DNA from: Ditylenchus dipsaci
Lineage: Eukaryota; Nematoda; Chromadorea; Rhabditida; Anguinidae
NCBI GenBank assembly: GCA_004194705.1
Contig: SADC01000901.1
Location: 24,554 to 88,553 of the forward strand
Length of the DNA: 64,000 bases
Direction: 5' to 3'
Positions 10,793 through 22,961 of the stretch are shown here, piece by piece. Both the position numbers and the translations under genes were made by a program. Below the pieces are notes generated by a model. The model ran no database searches and was not told the origin of the DNA. It was given only the letters and a program-made list of their open reading frames with translations. Positions within the stretch are counted from its first letter, which is position 1. Every line of letters starts with the position of its first letter.

Positions 10793-11583
10793 TACAGGGT
10801 GTCCCGAAAAAAAATCCCTACACTTCAAGGGCACCGTACGACCATTTTTTATTTCACTCTTTCTTGAACGATATGTCATTTCGTAGCCCTGGAAATTTTC
10901 TATCAAATGGTATAAAACATTTTATTACTGAAAAAAATATTTGGATAAATTGACAGGACAAAATTAAAAATCTCGATTTCAAATGCGGGAATTTCCAGTT
11001 TTTGTTGAAATAAAGAATTTGCAACTTATTTAGAAGCTCGTTGTTTATATCAATTTTTTTCGCAGAAATGTTTTGAACACATTATTTGTAGCTCTCTCTT
11101 TCCTCTTTCGATTGGTACATAAAAAATTTTCGAATTTCATTCGAAAAGTGACCATTTGGCTCTTAACACATTTTGGGTCATATTAGAAGTTGACAGGCAT
11201 TTTGAAAACTTGGGTTTTTTGATTCTGAGTTTTTTTTTCGAAAGACCATGTATCAACACTCAGATTCAAACTGTTTTTTCTGTAAAGTGGGTTTTGTAGC
11301 TCTTGACATGCGCTACACGATGGTGTTTACAGCTTTTAAAAATTTATTTTTTTTGACCATTAAATACCTTAACAAAAACTGAAAATTCCCGGATTTGAAA
11401 TCGAGGATTTTTAATTTTGTGTTGTCAATTTATCCAAATTTTTTTTCAGTAATAAAATGTTTTATACCATTTGATAGAAAATTTCCAGGGCTACAAAATG
11501 ACATATCGTTTAAGAAAAAGTGAAATAAAAAAAGGTCGTACGGTGCCCTTGAAGTGCAGGATTTTTTTTCGGGACACCCTGTA
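10793..11583. mobile_element. Mariner-like foldback, TIR CAGGGTGTCCCGAAAA
   Basis: TA-CAGGGTGTCCCGAAAAA at the left and its inverse at the right, with arms of about 215 nt (10795-11008 against 11370-11581). TA at both ends suits the Tc1/mariner superfamily. The 360-nt centre has no coding capacity. Confidence 0.75.
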
Positions 11584-11686
11584 TATGTATTGGAGAAAAT
11601 ATTCTCAATATATAGCATAGTTCACAGGATTTTACATAAGGAAATTTCTATTTTCTCTTGAGTCTGCAAATTGATCTTGCTATAGC

Positions 11687-11870
11687 TACAGTCGAACTTC
11701 GCTACAGTGGCACCCCGCTATAGTGGCACTCCCACTATAGTAGCACCTGGGACCGATTTGGCTGGTTTTGCCTTAAATAAGGCAAACTGACATTCCACTA
11801 TAGTGGCACCTCGACATAATGGCACTTTTTTTAGTCCCGAGTTATAAATTTACTCCCAATATAGTGGCAC
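11687..11870. mobile_element. pogo-like MITE remnant, GTGGCACC type
   Basis: TACAGTCGAACTTCGCTACA is followed by repeated CTATAGTGGCACC units and an inner ACCGATTTGGCTGGTTTTGC. The closing CAGT end is not evident, so it is probably truncated. 11871-12386 shows nothing recognisable. Confidence 0.55.
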
Positions 11871-12649
11871 CTTCAGGTTCACTCCTCACGAATCCACTTT
11901 TAATAAAGATAGCATGATTTGTTTGTCTAATTCACGAAAATTCAAGATCATTCACCTTGAATGGATAACTACTCAGTGTATTGAGATTCTAGTTAGTTAA
12001 ACCAGCATTTTGGTCTTAAAAAACAGTGTTCAGAACACGACTCTAGATTAGCAACAATGATTTTGTTTTTACTTTCACTTAACTCCAACATTTGGATTCT
12101 GCAGATGGATACCGACTTAAGGAAGGTACAACGGGCTTCCCCTGCTCACTGTTAAGCTCAATGGTCTTGAATAAACTAGTTTATGACTGTTATTCAAGGG
12201 AAAAAATAAAAGATGAGAAAATATGAAAGACAAAACAATAATACACCAGACACAAGAAAAAAATAAATGTTACTAGTGTGGATTCAAACAAGTGAGTGTG
12301 CGGGTTATCTATGGGGTGCGGAAAATACGTCGGAATTTAGGGTAGATTTAAAACTTGGTATTCGAGATTCAATTGACCTGTTTTAGTACAGTCAAACCTC
12401 GATTTAGTGGCACCCCCAAAAGTTCGTTCCCGCCTAGGGTCCGACACTTTTTTAACCCAATTTTCAAAATATTTTATCGATTCTGTTATGACAGTCTGGT
12501 TGCAAATATCGTGAGGATTCCGATTTTGCCGATCGTTTTTTGAAAAGTAAACGAATTTTGGGCATGGATGTCAAAAGCGATAAAAAAATTAAAAAGCGAT
12601 AAAATTCAAACGAGAATTATTTGAAAAAAAAGCGATAAAATTTTATCGC

Positions 12650-13365
12650 AAGCGATAAAATCTTTTATCGCATTTTTATCGGGCAAAACTTTTTTTGTCA
12701 CAGATTCACTTCTTTTTGTCACAGATTCACTTTTTTTTGTCACAGATTTGATTTGTCACAGATTCACTTTTTTCTGTCACAGATTCACTTTTTTCTGTCA
12801 CAGATTTCCTCTTTTCTGTCACAGATTTAGCTCAAACCACAGGGGGGACCAAGCACTTACAAAATTGGTCAAAAAAATTTCTCTCATAACAGCCTGAAAG
12901 TTTTTCTATAACGTTTCTATCATGTTTTGAGCATTTTCGCCAAAAATTATTTTTTCCGTAAAAATTTTTGCCTTGGGGACCAAGGTCACATTTCAGGCTC
13001 CTGAAAACTTTGGGCTACCTTGGTCCCCAAGGCAAAATTTTTACGGAAAAAATAATTTTTGGCGAAAATGCTCAAAACATGATAGAAACGTTATAGAAAA
13101 ACTTTCAGGCTGTTATGAGAGAAATTTTTTTGACCAATTTTGTAAGTGCTTGGTCCCCTGTGGTTTGAGCTAAATCTGTGACAGAAAAGAGGAAATCTGT
13201 GACAGAAAAAAGTGAATCTGTGACAAAAAAGGTGAATCTGTGACAGAAAAAAGTGAATCTGTGACAAATCAAATCTGTGACAAAAAAAAGTGAATCTGTG
13301 ACAAAAAGAAGTGAATCTGTGACAAAAAAAAGTATTGCCCATTTTTATCGCTTTTTATCGCTTTC
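12650..13365. repeat. Palindrome with TCTGTGACAAAAAA arrays
   Basis: Arms of about 330 nt are near-perfect inverses around 13008. Each has six to seven units of TTTTTTGTCACAGATTCAC, then CACAGGGGGGACCAAGCACT, and a centre of GCCTTGGGGACCAAGG and its complement. The outer edges are GCGATAAAA repeats shared with 15370-15440. Confidence 0.8.
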
Positions 13366-13529
13366 ATAAATTACAATTTGTGGTGCCCTTTAGTCAACCC
13401 TCCATATAGTTTAGCCGCTGGGACCGCATAGAACACAAATCATGTCGAGGGCTTTTCTATACAGAAGGACTACTGTATATTACTTTCAGTGTTGACCAAG
13501 CACTATTTGTCGTATTTAAGGTATATGCA

Positions 13530-14078
13530 ATGAGTGATAGTCCAGCAACCAAGCGATCTAGGAGAGCCAAGGTAACTTTCCGATGTGTTTGTGTTAGCTC
13601 AATCCCCTTTTCAGGAAACTTTCAATCCTGAGTATGATGAAGTTGTGGCCTGGAACAGCAAGCAGTATGGTGGGTGGTTCGACATCTTACTCAATAATGG
13701 GGCTCACAAACAAAGTGGTTTGCAAAGAGGCTGAATGTCGTGGTATTCTCAATAAAAAAGCTGGTGAAAGTCTGAGGCAAATCAGAGCTGTTTCTCGAAA
13801 AAAAAATCATGTTCTCTTTTTAGCTATCACATCGTTTGCACAATAAGAAGGAACCAGCATCGCAAGAGGGTATGAATGATGCTCTTCTGAAGTTCATCAT
13901 CACTTCTGGTCAATCAGTGAACTTGATGGGGGATAAGAGCTTTATCGAATTTCTCGATTCTTTTCGGAAACTTTCGTAAGTCTTCATTGCGTTTTGCAAG
14001 CAGTTTTTAGCTTGTTGCTTTAGGATTGAAGCTGACAAGGCTAGCTCAAAGAAGACCGCCAAGGATTTGCTATCTTAA
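13530..14078 (+). pseudogene. BED-finger/hAT-like gene fragment
   Basis: Exon 1 (13530-13571) reads MSDSPATKRSRRAK before a GT donor. Exon 2 from 13615 reads ETFNPEYDEVVAWNSKQYGG, then WFDILLNNG, and after a one-base shift at a GGGG run reads KVVCKEAECRGILNKK, a BED-like Cys pair. Exon 3 (13824-13975) reads LSHRLHNKK, then ALLKFIITSGQSVNLMGDK and FIEFLDSFRKLS, the block that follows the BED finger in hAT transposases. Exon 4 (14024-14078) ends SKKTAKDLLS and a stop. The frame break and early stop make it a fragment or a consensus error. No catalytic DDE domain is seen. It sits inside the 12387-15708 element. Confidence 0.5.
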
Positions 14079-15708
14079 GGTATACAATGAGCAAGTGGAT
14101 CGATGACTAGTCAAATATGCTTTCGTACGTAATACTTTTCGATTGTAATCCCGTGTAGTCTAGTGAAGTTCTATGAATTTAGGTCAGTGCTTGGCGTCAA
14201 TATAAGACCGAAACCAAGAGGGAAGTATCAGCTGTTAGTTTGCAGGTGCGTTATTAAATTTTAGAGTCCTTTTGTTCCTATCACATCTATTGCGATTACA
14301 TATTCAGGGGTCCTTCGAAAGGCACGCTGGTTACGCCTTTCACGCTAGTGCTGAATTCAATCATCTGCAAAGGGCGGTGACAAACCGAAAGCTCAGGACT
14401 TCCTGCTTCCTCATCTTTCTTCGCGGTCATTGCCAAAGTGCAGCAGCACTTAAGGGATACTTTGCTGTTCCAATCTTCTTTCCCGAAATTCAACTATCAG
14501 AGTGTCTACATGAATGAAATTCGGATGTAGTAATTTTCTTTTTTTGTTGCTGTTATTACCACTGCGCTGATTGAATTAGTCGTTTGTTTTGCTCGAATAA
14601 ACTTGTTGTCCACCAGTGAGGTTTTCAGGCTTAGACATTCCCTCTCTTCAGCTGTTTTCTGTGGGTTCAACAGTCCATCTTCCAAACTGCTTCAATCCCC
14701 GGTAGCAATTTTTCACATTTTTCGAGTTTGCTATCAAAATTATCTACAGGTTCGTAACCATCCAACGAGCCTGTCAGATTTTCACACATATTGGAGCTAG
14801 ATCACAAGACAATACCTAGGTTACCTGCTTTTTGTCTGAAAATCCATAATTTTCGTATTTTATGCTTCTCCATGTCTTCTCCACTAATTCGCCTAACTTC
14901 GCGGTGTAGGGACTACCCAATGAATTGAGATGTACCACCTATATCAGATCGCCTAAGTTTCTAGATACTACAGAATGGATCAGAAAACCCAATAACTTAT
15001 TAAAGATGGGACCACTGGGCTGATAAATATCGTTTTTTTCAAAACTAAAATAAATTTTTAAACACCAGGAAGCCTGAGGATGGGTATGAAGACTACCTAG
15101 TAAGTTTCATCACGGTGACTTGCATAATTGCAAGAGGAAAAGAGGCAAGCTGACCAAGAAAGAGGATAAATCTGATAGTAAAAAAGCGAAACTTTCGGCA
15201 AACCTGACGATTGTGGCTATATTTTTACATTTAGTTAATGTCAACCTCTAAAAACAGCAAATATAAGTGGGCATTAAGTGTAAGATGTAAAAAAAGTGCC
15301 GAAAAAAGTTGTTTACGTTGAAAATTTCCAAGAAATAAGACCACAAGACGTCTTGAAGTGTGGTTTATAAAAGCGATAAAAAGCGATTAAATGAGCGATA
15401 AAAATTTTATCGCTTTTTAATCTTTTTATCGCTTTTGACATCCATGATTTTGGGTTAAAAAAGTGAAACCTCGATATAGTGGCACCTGTTTTCAAAAAAG
15501 GGGTGCCACTATATCGAAGTTTGACTTTTTCAACCCAAAATTCGTTTACTTTTCAAAAGACGATTGGCAAAATCGGAATCCTCACGATATTTGCGACCAG
15601 ACTGTCATAACAGAATCGATAAATATTTTGAAAATTGGGTTAAAAAAAGTGTCGGACCCTAGGCGGGAACGAACTTTTGGGGTGCCACTAAATCGAGGTT
15701 TGACTGTA

Positions 15709-17047
15709 TTGACCCTCGATATAGTGGCACTTGCAAATCGTTTCGATCCAGCACCTTTGCTTTAGTGGCATCTCTATAAAGTGGCACTCTGAGGCCGGTT
15801 CCAGGGGATGCCACTATAGCGAGGTTTGACTTTGTACCTATGAATAAAAACCTATGTTTGAGTCCATTCTAACATATGCTTGCTAACGCTTGCCTAAACC
15901 TAAACCTAGAAATCATAAAATAGACAACAGGGGTGACCAAGGCATATTTTTCTTATTTTTTTTTTGAATTATAAAAAAATTGTGTTTAAAAATGGGCTTC
16001 AGAGCTAGTACTTTAATTTTTGAAAGTTGCTTTGGTCTACTTGGAAGTAGGTTTTGTAAATGTTGCCTGTGCTAATAAGCACAAAAAGCAGTTGTGAATA
16101 ATTTCAAGATGACTCAGAAGTCACTAGTCGGAGTACCAATGTTTAAACAAACTCTTGTTGTCGTTTCATCATAAAATCAAGGACCTTGACTTTTAGGAAT
16201 CAGTAAACATGTTTTAATTAACTTTTATATTTTTATACCTTTATTAAACTGGCATAGTGTTTTCAATATTTCCAAAATACATTTTTAGATATTATGGCAA
16301 AAGTGGCGGTTTTTTCCAGTGCTTATTCATTTTTCGTTACCAAAATTAATGATTTCGTAATAATGCCCTAATTTTTCAAATATTTTTTCAGGTTCTAAAT
16401 AATGTATACATTTTTAAATAAAGTGCAGGTCCTGATGTTCAAATCAAATAAAACACTGTTTCATAATATCCGGTTCCACTAGACAATTAGGTTTTAGAGG
16501 GTCCTATTGGACCCTGTTTTTTTTTTCAATTTTTCTAATCCAAATTGTTAGACCAAAAAATTTTAAATATAGAATCACATCGGAGACCATGACATTTTTG
16601 TGAAAAAACAAGAGGGCTGACCAAAGTATATTATGAAACTTGATTGCTTACCTTGGTTCAGATCTGTTTGGTTTTTTTGAAAAATTTTGGTGAAATCAAC
16701 GACAAAATTCCATTAATGTCTTAAAATAGCATGCCGATTCTATGGATAGGCATGACATATCCATAGGCATGACACATACATCGTATCCAGAGAAAAGTTT
16801 CAGAGGGGGACTGAAAAATTTCAGAAGGGGACCACTTTTATCGTGTTTTATAATTTAAAAATCAAGCGGGGGATGTTTGCTCGGTTCACCTTCCCCCTTG
16901 GATACATCGTTTGGATGCGCAGAGAAACCTCTTTCATTCAAGACTTAATTAATTAAATGTAATGTCTTCTAATAAAATCGAGGTTGTTGAATTGTTCGGC
17001 TGGTCGGCCGATTTTCCGAAAAATCACCAAATTTCAAAATGTATCGA
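15709..17047. other. Transposon debris, no gene
   Basis: 15713-15835 is another pogo-like GTGGCAC segment ending AGCGAGGTTTGACT. The motif GACCAAGGC recurs near 15930. The remainder to 17047 is AT-rich DNA without supportable features. Confidence 0.45.
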
Positions 17048-17358
17048 ATTGAATTGTTGCCCCTAAAGTCTGAATTCTTGCCCTTTTTTAATTATTTCTT
17101 GCCCTTTTTCAAATTTCAAATGAATAACTAAATATTGCCCTTTGTTCTGAAATGTTGCCCCTTTTTAATCAAAATGGGGTAAATTTCTCCGGTTTGGCGC
17201 CTTGGATTTGGCGCCTTCGATTAAAAATCGAAGGAATTTACCCGATTTTGATTGAAAAGGGCACGCTTTCAGTTATTTTATTGAAAATTTGAAAAAGGAG
17301 CAAGAAATAATAATAAAAAGAAGCAAGAATTCAGACTTTAGGGGCAACAATTCAGTTA
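17048..17358. mobile_element. Foldback MITE, TTGCCCCTAAAGTCTGAATT
   Basis: The left TTGCCCCTAAAGTCTGAATT is mirrored by AATTCAGACTTTAGGGGCAA. The arms carry repeated TTGCCCTTT, and the centre is CGAAGG...CCTTCG around 17217-17235. Confidence 0.65.
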
Positions 17359-17439
17359 CATCCTTTCAAAATTTTCAATTCATTTTTGTCTTGCCATTTT
17401 ACATTTTGAAGATATCGTCCGATTCGGGTCTCTAGCAGG

Positions 17440-20400
17440 GTTTGCATTTTTTTTCTAAAAGTCCGAATGAAAATGCTAGTAAGACGTTTTTGCCCTAACT
17501 TTATTTTTTCTAGTTTGGCGTTCTGTTCTCGCTAGCATTTAAAAAGTCTAGTTTTGCGAATGATTTCTACTAGCATTTTGGAAGTCTGATAAAAACAAAA
17601 CGCCAAGCTAGCATTTACAAAAGTTTGTTTTTGCCGTCGATTTCTACTAGCATTTGTAAAGTCTAGTTAGAGCAAAATGCCACACTAGCATTTACAAAAG
17701 TTTGTTTTTGCCGTCAATTTTCCACTAGCATTTCTAAAGTCTAGTAAAATCGAAATGCCAAGCTAGCATTCGCAAAAGTTTGATTTTGCGGGAGATCTCT
17801 ACTAGCGTTTCGGAAGTCTAGTATAAGGAAAAAGATAAGCTAGCATTTCTGAAAATTTGTTTTCGCGGGCAATCTCTAGTGGCATTTTATATGATCTGCT
17901 TTGAAAGAAACGCCCTTATTAGCAATGAAATATGTTCACTTTTTTGTATTTTCAGTGTTTAGAGTTTTAACAGTTCCTAACCTCTTCTATATTCAGAAAT
18001 TTTGGTTTTCTCTACAATGCTCTCTTTTCGCTCCAACAGCTGTGGCAAGATGAATAGCGTAGTCAAAGTGATCGAGACGGCTGTGAGAAAAAAGGTGGTT
18101 CCCATTTTCGATCCCGCTGCTTTCCCAATCGATTATGAAGTGGTGGCTCAAGTGGAGACTGAAGGCGAATACGTGCAATCTCAGCATAGATGTTTTCACC
18201 CGGTTTGGAAATGGTGAGCTTTTTACGTCAGTGTTCTCCTGAACCATTTTCTTGCTCTTCAGATTTAATATCATCTCGGTACCAATGAAGAAACGGGACA
18301 AGCACGACAAAGAGTACGAAGTGGATATCGAGCAAGCGCAGTGCCCTACATACGCGGTAATAATGCTAGCGAAGACTACGTCGATGCTTTCTCATCTTGA
18401 ATCCACCCACAAGCCTCTGGTAATTGCATACTCAACAAAGAAGGGTGCTAAATTGCCCAAAGAGTGCGTTTCTCATAATTCTATCGATTTATCACTTGAT
18501 TATTCGTCTCTATCATTCAGAGGAATAAGCTACATGAATGCACTATATGGCAGAATGCTCTCTCTTCCTACTCTTAGTCTTAATGTGGTGTCCCATCCGT
18601 TCGTACAAGAATTCGTCAAAGGGTTGCAGACGTTCGGGTGTAGTTGGAGAATGCCTAAGTCACCGCACACCAACAAACGAAAACTGGAGATGCAGGCACA
18701 AATAGTGCAAAAATATTTACTGGCAGTGGTACGTCTATAGAGTCTTTGTCTTATTTATTTAAAGCCGTTATATATTCGAATACTTGTAGATCAAAGACAA
18801 AAGAGCCTACAAGCCAAGCCTAACCGTGGATGTTTACTCGGACCAGACAAATCGAAGCTATATCTGCGTCACCATGCATCTTGTGGACCATCATGGTAAG
18901 CCTGAACATTTTCTTCTTATTCTCAGCATGCAGTGAACAATGTTTCAGACTGACGTTTGGTCGGACCAGTCAAATCGAAGCTACATTAGCATCACCATGC
19001 ATATGTTGACCATCACAGTATAACTAATCATTTTGCTTCCTATTGTACGCATGCATAAATTTGTTTTAGATTTTATGCTCAAAAACTATGTGCTTGGCAT
19101 CAAAATGATTCGGAAGCATAACCATACAGCAGAGGTGATACTTTTTTTGTCATTTAGACTAACAATTTTATTTAGTTCGTTCGATCCATTGCGTGTATTT
19201 GCGATCTAGTATTTACGTTCTCATCTGGAAAGAATCAAGGTCAATTTTTGTTCACTTTCTATCTTCATTTCACTGTCCACCCTAATTTAGTGTTTGCAAT
19301 CCCACAACGTTGTTAGTATTGGCACTTCGTCTCACGCTCGCATTTGTGCTTTCTGTCTCTGCAATGATGTCTTTGCTAGAACAGATTCTGGGTCGAAGTA
19401 TGACTTCATCAATAAGAAGAACGAATCGCCATAAGAAGAACGAATTCTCTTATACTTTACTTTGTGTTGGCAGCAAATCTTCCAGGACGTATGACTAAAG
19501 GAGTGCGCACAATAACAGAAAAAGCTGCTGAATCGCGGATAATTGTCTACTTAAACCAAGAAATCTTCTTCGAGTGTCATAAATTTATTTCTCTTGTACA
19601 CGTATTATTGTCTTTTGTCAGTTGATCAGAATAAAGTGTTACGAATTCATTTTTCACTTCTTTGTAAATGTTATCTATAGTGACCGCTCAGTTGAGTGCA
19701 CCTGATGGGACACTGTGTAAAAAGCTTTACTGTAGAAAAGGATCCCTTTAAAACTTGCAAATTTTGAGTTTGAGGTTTTCAGTTAGTTTGGAGTGTTTGG
19801 AAATGATTAAAGAGATTTGGCTGGTTTTGAGTGGTTGGAGAAGGTGTGAGCCTCACTACCGATTAGCATAATTTACCACCCCTATGATTCACTGTTGACC
19901 ACTTACTGACCATTTGTTCACCTCTGTTATGAGTGGCTTGATGTCATTCAGGGTGGTTCGAGATAGCTGTACGTTGTTTTGGATGTGGAAGGTAGTTTGA
20001 GGTAGTTTAAAGTGGTTAGGAATGGTTCAGGTACTCTAGGAATGAAGTGAAAGGATATAAGGATAAAGATTTTAGATATAAAGTTCAAAGATGCCGATGA
20101 ATGAGTGCCTTTAATGTGCAAGTGAAAGTAAAAAGGCTCAATTGGGACGCGACTAGATTTTAGCAAATGCTAGTAAAACTTACACCGCAAAAATAGACTT
20201 TAGTAAATGCTAGCTTTTCTTTTTGGTTTCACTAGACTTTAGAAATGCTAGCAAAATTCGACGACGAGAGCAAACTTTCAGAAATGCTAGCTTATCTTTT
20301 TGCTTTTACTAGACTTTACAAATGCTAGTGGAGATCTCTCACAAAATCAAACTTTCGCAAATGCTAGTGTGGCATTTTGTTTTTACTAGACTTTAGAAAT

Positions 20401-20640
20401 GCTAGTAGAGATTGACGGCAAAAAAGGAATTTCGTAAATGCTAGCTTGGCGTTTTGTTTTTACTAGACTTTTCAAATGCTAGTAAAAATTCCAAGCAAAA
20501 TTGAACTTTTGTAAATGCTAGTGTGGCATTTTGTTTTTACTAGACTTTACAAATACTAGTGAAATCAATTTGGTGAGCTAGACTTTAAATATACTAGTGT
20601 TGGCGATTAGCCTTCTACTAGCATTCTCAAAAACAGGCCT
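17440..20640. mobile_element. Large foldback with CTAGCATTT arrays enclosing a hAT relic
   Basis: The left arm 17440-17885 is a tandem array of roughly 60-nt units built on CTAGCATTTNNAAAAGT and GTTTTTGCCGTC. The right arm 20155-20640 is the same array inverted (AATGCTAGTNNGGCATTTTG). The enclosed 18017-19500 encodes hAT-like exons. 19540-20150 has no recognised feature beyond an imperfect GGTAGTTTGAGG array. Confidence 0.65.
18017..19500 (+). pseudogene. hAT-family transposase-like gene, multi-exon, degenerate
   Basis: Putative exons are 18017-18213, 18263-18420, about 18522-18729, 18790-18895, 19070-19134, 19176-19239 and from 19291. In order they read HRCFHPVWKW, FNIISVPMKK, a BED-like finger CPTYAVIMLA with SMLSHLESTH, then the hAT block VVSHPFVQEFVKGLQ with the PS/PH segment, LTVDVYSDQTNRSYICVTMH (equivalent of the LT-D-W-S block), VLGIKMIRKHNHTAE (equivalent of the HTAE block) and HNVVSIGTSSHARICAFC. 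The first junction as written makes a TGA, and the C-terminal dimerisation region is absent. An extra near-copy of the LTVDVYSD exon sits at 18949-19018. hAT transposases cut and paste DNA with 8-bp duplications; activity of this copy is doubtful. Confidence 0.6.
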
Positions 20641-20884
20641 TTTTTGCAACCCCTGGTCTCTAGGGTCTCCCGATTCGGGTCAGAATTTTCTTAAATTTTT
20701 AGCGCAACCACAAGAAAAACTTGAATCCAATTAACGGAAAATGCATGCCGTTTTAAAGTACCTCTTTTGAAATGACTTTATATATTCGCTTTGGTCTCGC
20801 TGCTTGTTGTTTTCGAAGTATTTGTCACTTTTGTATTGAGGACTGTTTTCCGATAAACATCAATCATATTCGCCAATTTGTATC

Positions 20885-21351
20885 CAGTCTTGCGGAATCA
20901 ACCGGTTGATTACTATTTTCGCGTTTTTCACACATTGTTTGAAGGTTTTTACTTGACTTTTACATGTTGTCTTTTATATATTTATACTTAAATGTAGCTC
21001 GAAATTTTAGCTTCTTTCGCTTTGTTATAGATTTGCTAACAGTACAAAAAAATCAGGTTAAAATTTCAAAAATATGGGCCGGTCGATCTTTTGGTTGATA
21101 CACTAATCAACCAAGTGATTATCCGGTCAATACTTTTGAAATTTCAATCCGATTTTTTTGCTGTCAGTGAATTTTTTTTAAACAAATGTAGCTGGGATTG
21201 CCAGATTTATTTTGAATATAAATATATAAAAAATATAAAAAATATAAATAAAAAAAAAGATAATATCATGCAAAATTCACGTCAAAATCTTACACAAGAT
21301 TGAAAAACGCGAAAATCGTAATCAACCGGGCTAGTTGATTTCGCAAGACTG
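20885..21351. mobile_element. Foldback, TIR CAGTCTTGCG
   Basis: CAGTCTTGCGGAATCAACC at the left and GATTTCGCAAGACTG at the right. The arms also share GATTACTATTTTCGCG-type sequence inverted. There is no clear target duplication. The interior is A/T-rich without a gene. Confidence 0.6.
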
Positions 21352-21649
21352 CTTGTGTTTTACCTTTGCAATTATGTTCAAAGCTAAAACGAAAATTGGT
21401 TAAATCTACGTTAGAAAACTATCCGATACAATTTTCGGGCTGTTTCTTCTGTTGCAGTAACCACTGAAAAGGAGCATAAGATGGCGAATAGGATTGATGT
21501 CCATCTGAAAACAGTCACTATACAGAATTTAAAAGGCTACAAATCGTTAAAAGCTAAAATTTGGAGGATGGGTTATTTGGGGGTCACGTCACTATAAACA
21601 CGCCGAAAGTAGCAACAAGGAAGACCAAGGCTAATGGCGCGATTACAAT

Positions 21650-22420
21650 GGAGGTGTAAGTGTTGTAACGTAAAATGTGGGAAGCTAACCCACTGCGCTA
21701 CACGTGTAGATCTTATAGAAATAGTCGTCATTTGACCTATACGTAACATCTCCCCTTTTAAGTATGAATGTATATTTCAATGGACTTATTGGAACCGTTC
21801 GCAAGGCTATTAGGAATCCGGAGTAGTCATCCCGCTAAGATGAGTCTCCCCTATCAAACCTCTTGTAAGAAGTGTACAGAGACAGGGCCATGAAATTATT
21901 TCGATTGTTTCAGTGCGTTTCACACCTACTTCCTCCCCTTTCTCCTTGATGAATTAATTGGTTTTCGGTGACTGATGGGTAACGTGACCTCGTATTAGCA
22001 GTAAATCACCGCGGGCAGACCGGTGGTTCTGTTTATAACTCCGGAGCTCTTTTATTGCCCAGGAGGGTCTGAACACATGGCTCTAAGGCTCAGCGGTATT
22101 TCTTCGAAATGTAATGTAATGGGAGGAGGAATTTTTGAAATATTAAATGTCCGGGACCCATGCGGGATCGAACTTTCGACTGCGCCATCGCCATAATAGT
22201 CGTCATTTGACCTATATGTAACAGTAAGGTGCGAGGTCGAGGTAAAACGGTGTCTAGAGCTTGCGTTTTCAATTGAAAAATGTCAAATTTAATATAGATG
22301 ACCTATATCTACTTTTTGATTTTAGGTATAGGTCATCTATATCAGACTAGGCATTTTTCAATAAAAAACGCGAGATCTAGACACCACTTTACCTCGACTT
22401 CGCACCTCACACCTCCATTG
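21650..22420. repeat. tRNA-derived SINE-like sequence plus palindrome
   Basis: On the minus strand at about 21680-21730, GTAGCGCAGTGGGTTAGC matches a tRNA A box; a related copy is at 30470-30560. At 22160-22190 (minus) AGTTCGATCCC matches a B box. A palindrome with GATGACCTATATC/GATATAGGTCATC arms and TCTAGACACC ends occupies 22220-22420. No intact cloverleaf can be drawn. Confidence 0.5.
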
Positions 22421-22500
22421 TAAGCACCCTATGAATTCTGCAAACTTATGGCAGAACCTAATAACTTTGTCTTTTTTACATTTGTCAATAAAGCTTTCTG

Positions 22501-22961
22501 GGCTCTACCCCGTTTCCGCCAAATTGTTTGCGCCAAAAATCGTTATAGCCAAAACAGTTACATTTTTAATTAATTAGTTGGCTACATATGGTTTTTCTAA
22601 GTAATTTTTTATATACTATTATTTACAAGTTAACACTCGAATTGACGCCCGAGAGAAGGGCTACATTTTGAGCATAAGGTTCTAAATTATCATATCTACA
22701 AAATTCAAAGTTCTCCTAAAAGTCCAGGATTCCGGAAGTTTAGGGGTTTTTAGCAAATTTTGCAGGTATGATCATCTACAACCTTATGCTCAAAGTGTAG
22801 CCCTTCTCTCTGGAATCAATTTGAGCATTAACTTGTAAATGAGAATATCCACGAAATTACTTAGAAAAACCATATGTAGCCAACTAATTAATTAAAAATG
22901 TAACTGTTTTGGCTATAACGATTTTTGGCGCAAACAATTTGGGCGGAAACGGGGTAGAGCC
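22501..22961. mobile_element. Foldback, ends GGCTCTACCCCGTTTCCGCC
   Basis: The 20-nt end and its inverse GGCGGAAACGGGGTAGAGCC bound a 461-nt palindrome with arms of about 190 nt (AACTAATTAATTAAAAATG and ATAACGATTTTTGGCGC shared). There are no coding signals. Confidence 0.8.

Larger units (their letters stand above)
12387..15708. mobile_element. 3.3-kb composite element with pogo-like long TIRs enclosing a BED gene relic
   Basis: The left end TACAGTCAAACCTCGATTTA is matched by AATCGAGGTTTGACTGTA at the right. The inverse repeat continues for over 150 nt (shared GTTCGTTCCCGCCTAGGGTC, AATCGGAATCC-type and GATGTCAAAAGCGATAAAA blocks; 12389-12600 against 15400-15706). Inside are a 700-nt palindrome (12650-13365), a BED/hAT coding relic (13530-14078) and, from 14183 to 14540, further open stretches of unclear meaning. 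14590-15300 shows nothing recognisable. Confidence 0.65.

Noticed and set aside
13091..13342. FCHRFTFFCHRF peptide repeat
   Set aside because: Translation of the TCTGTGACAAAAAA arrays in the palindrome 12650-13365.
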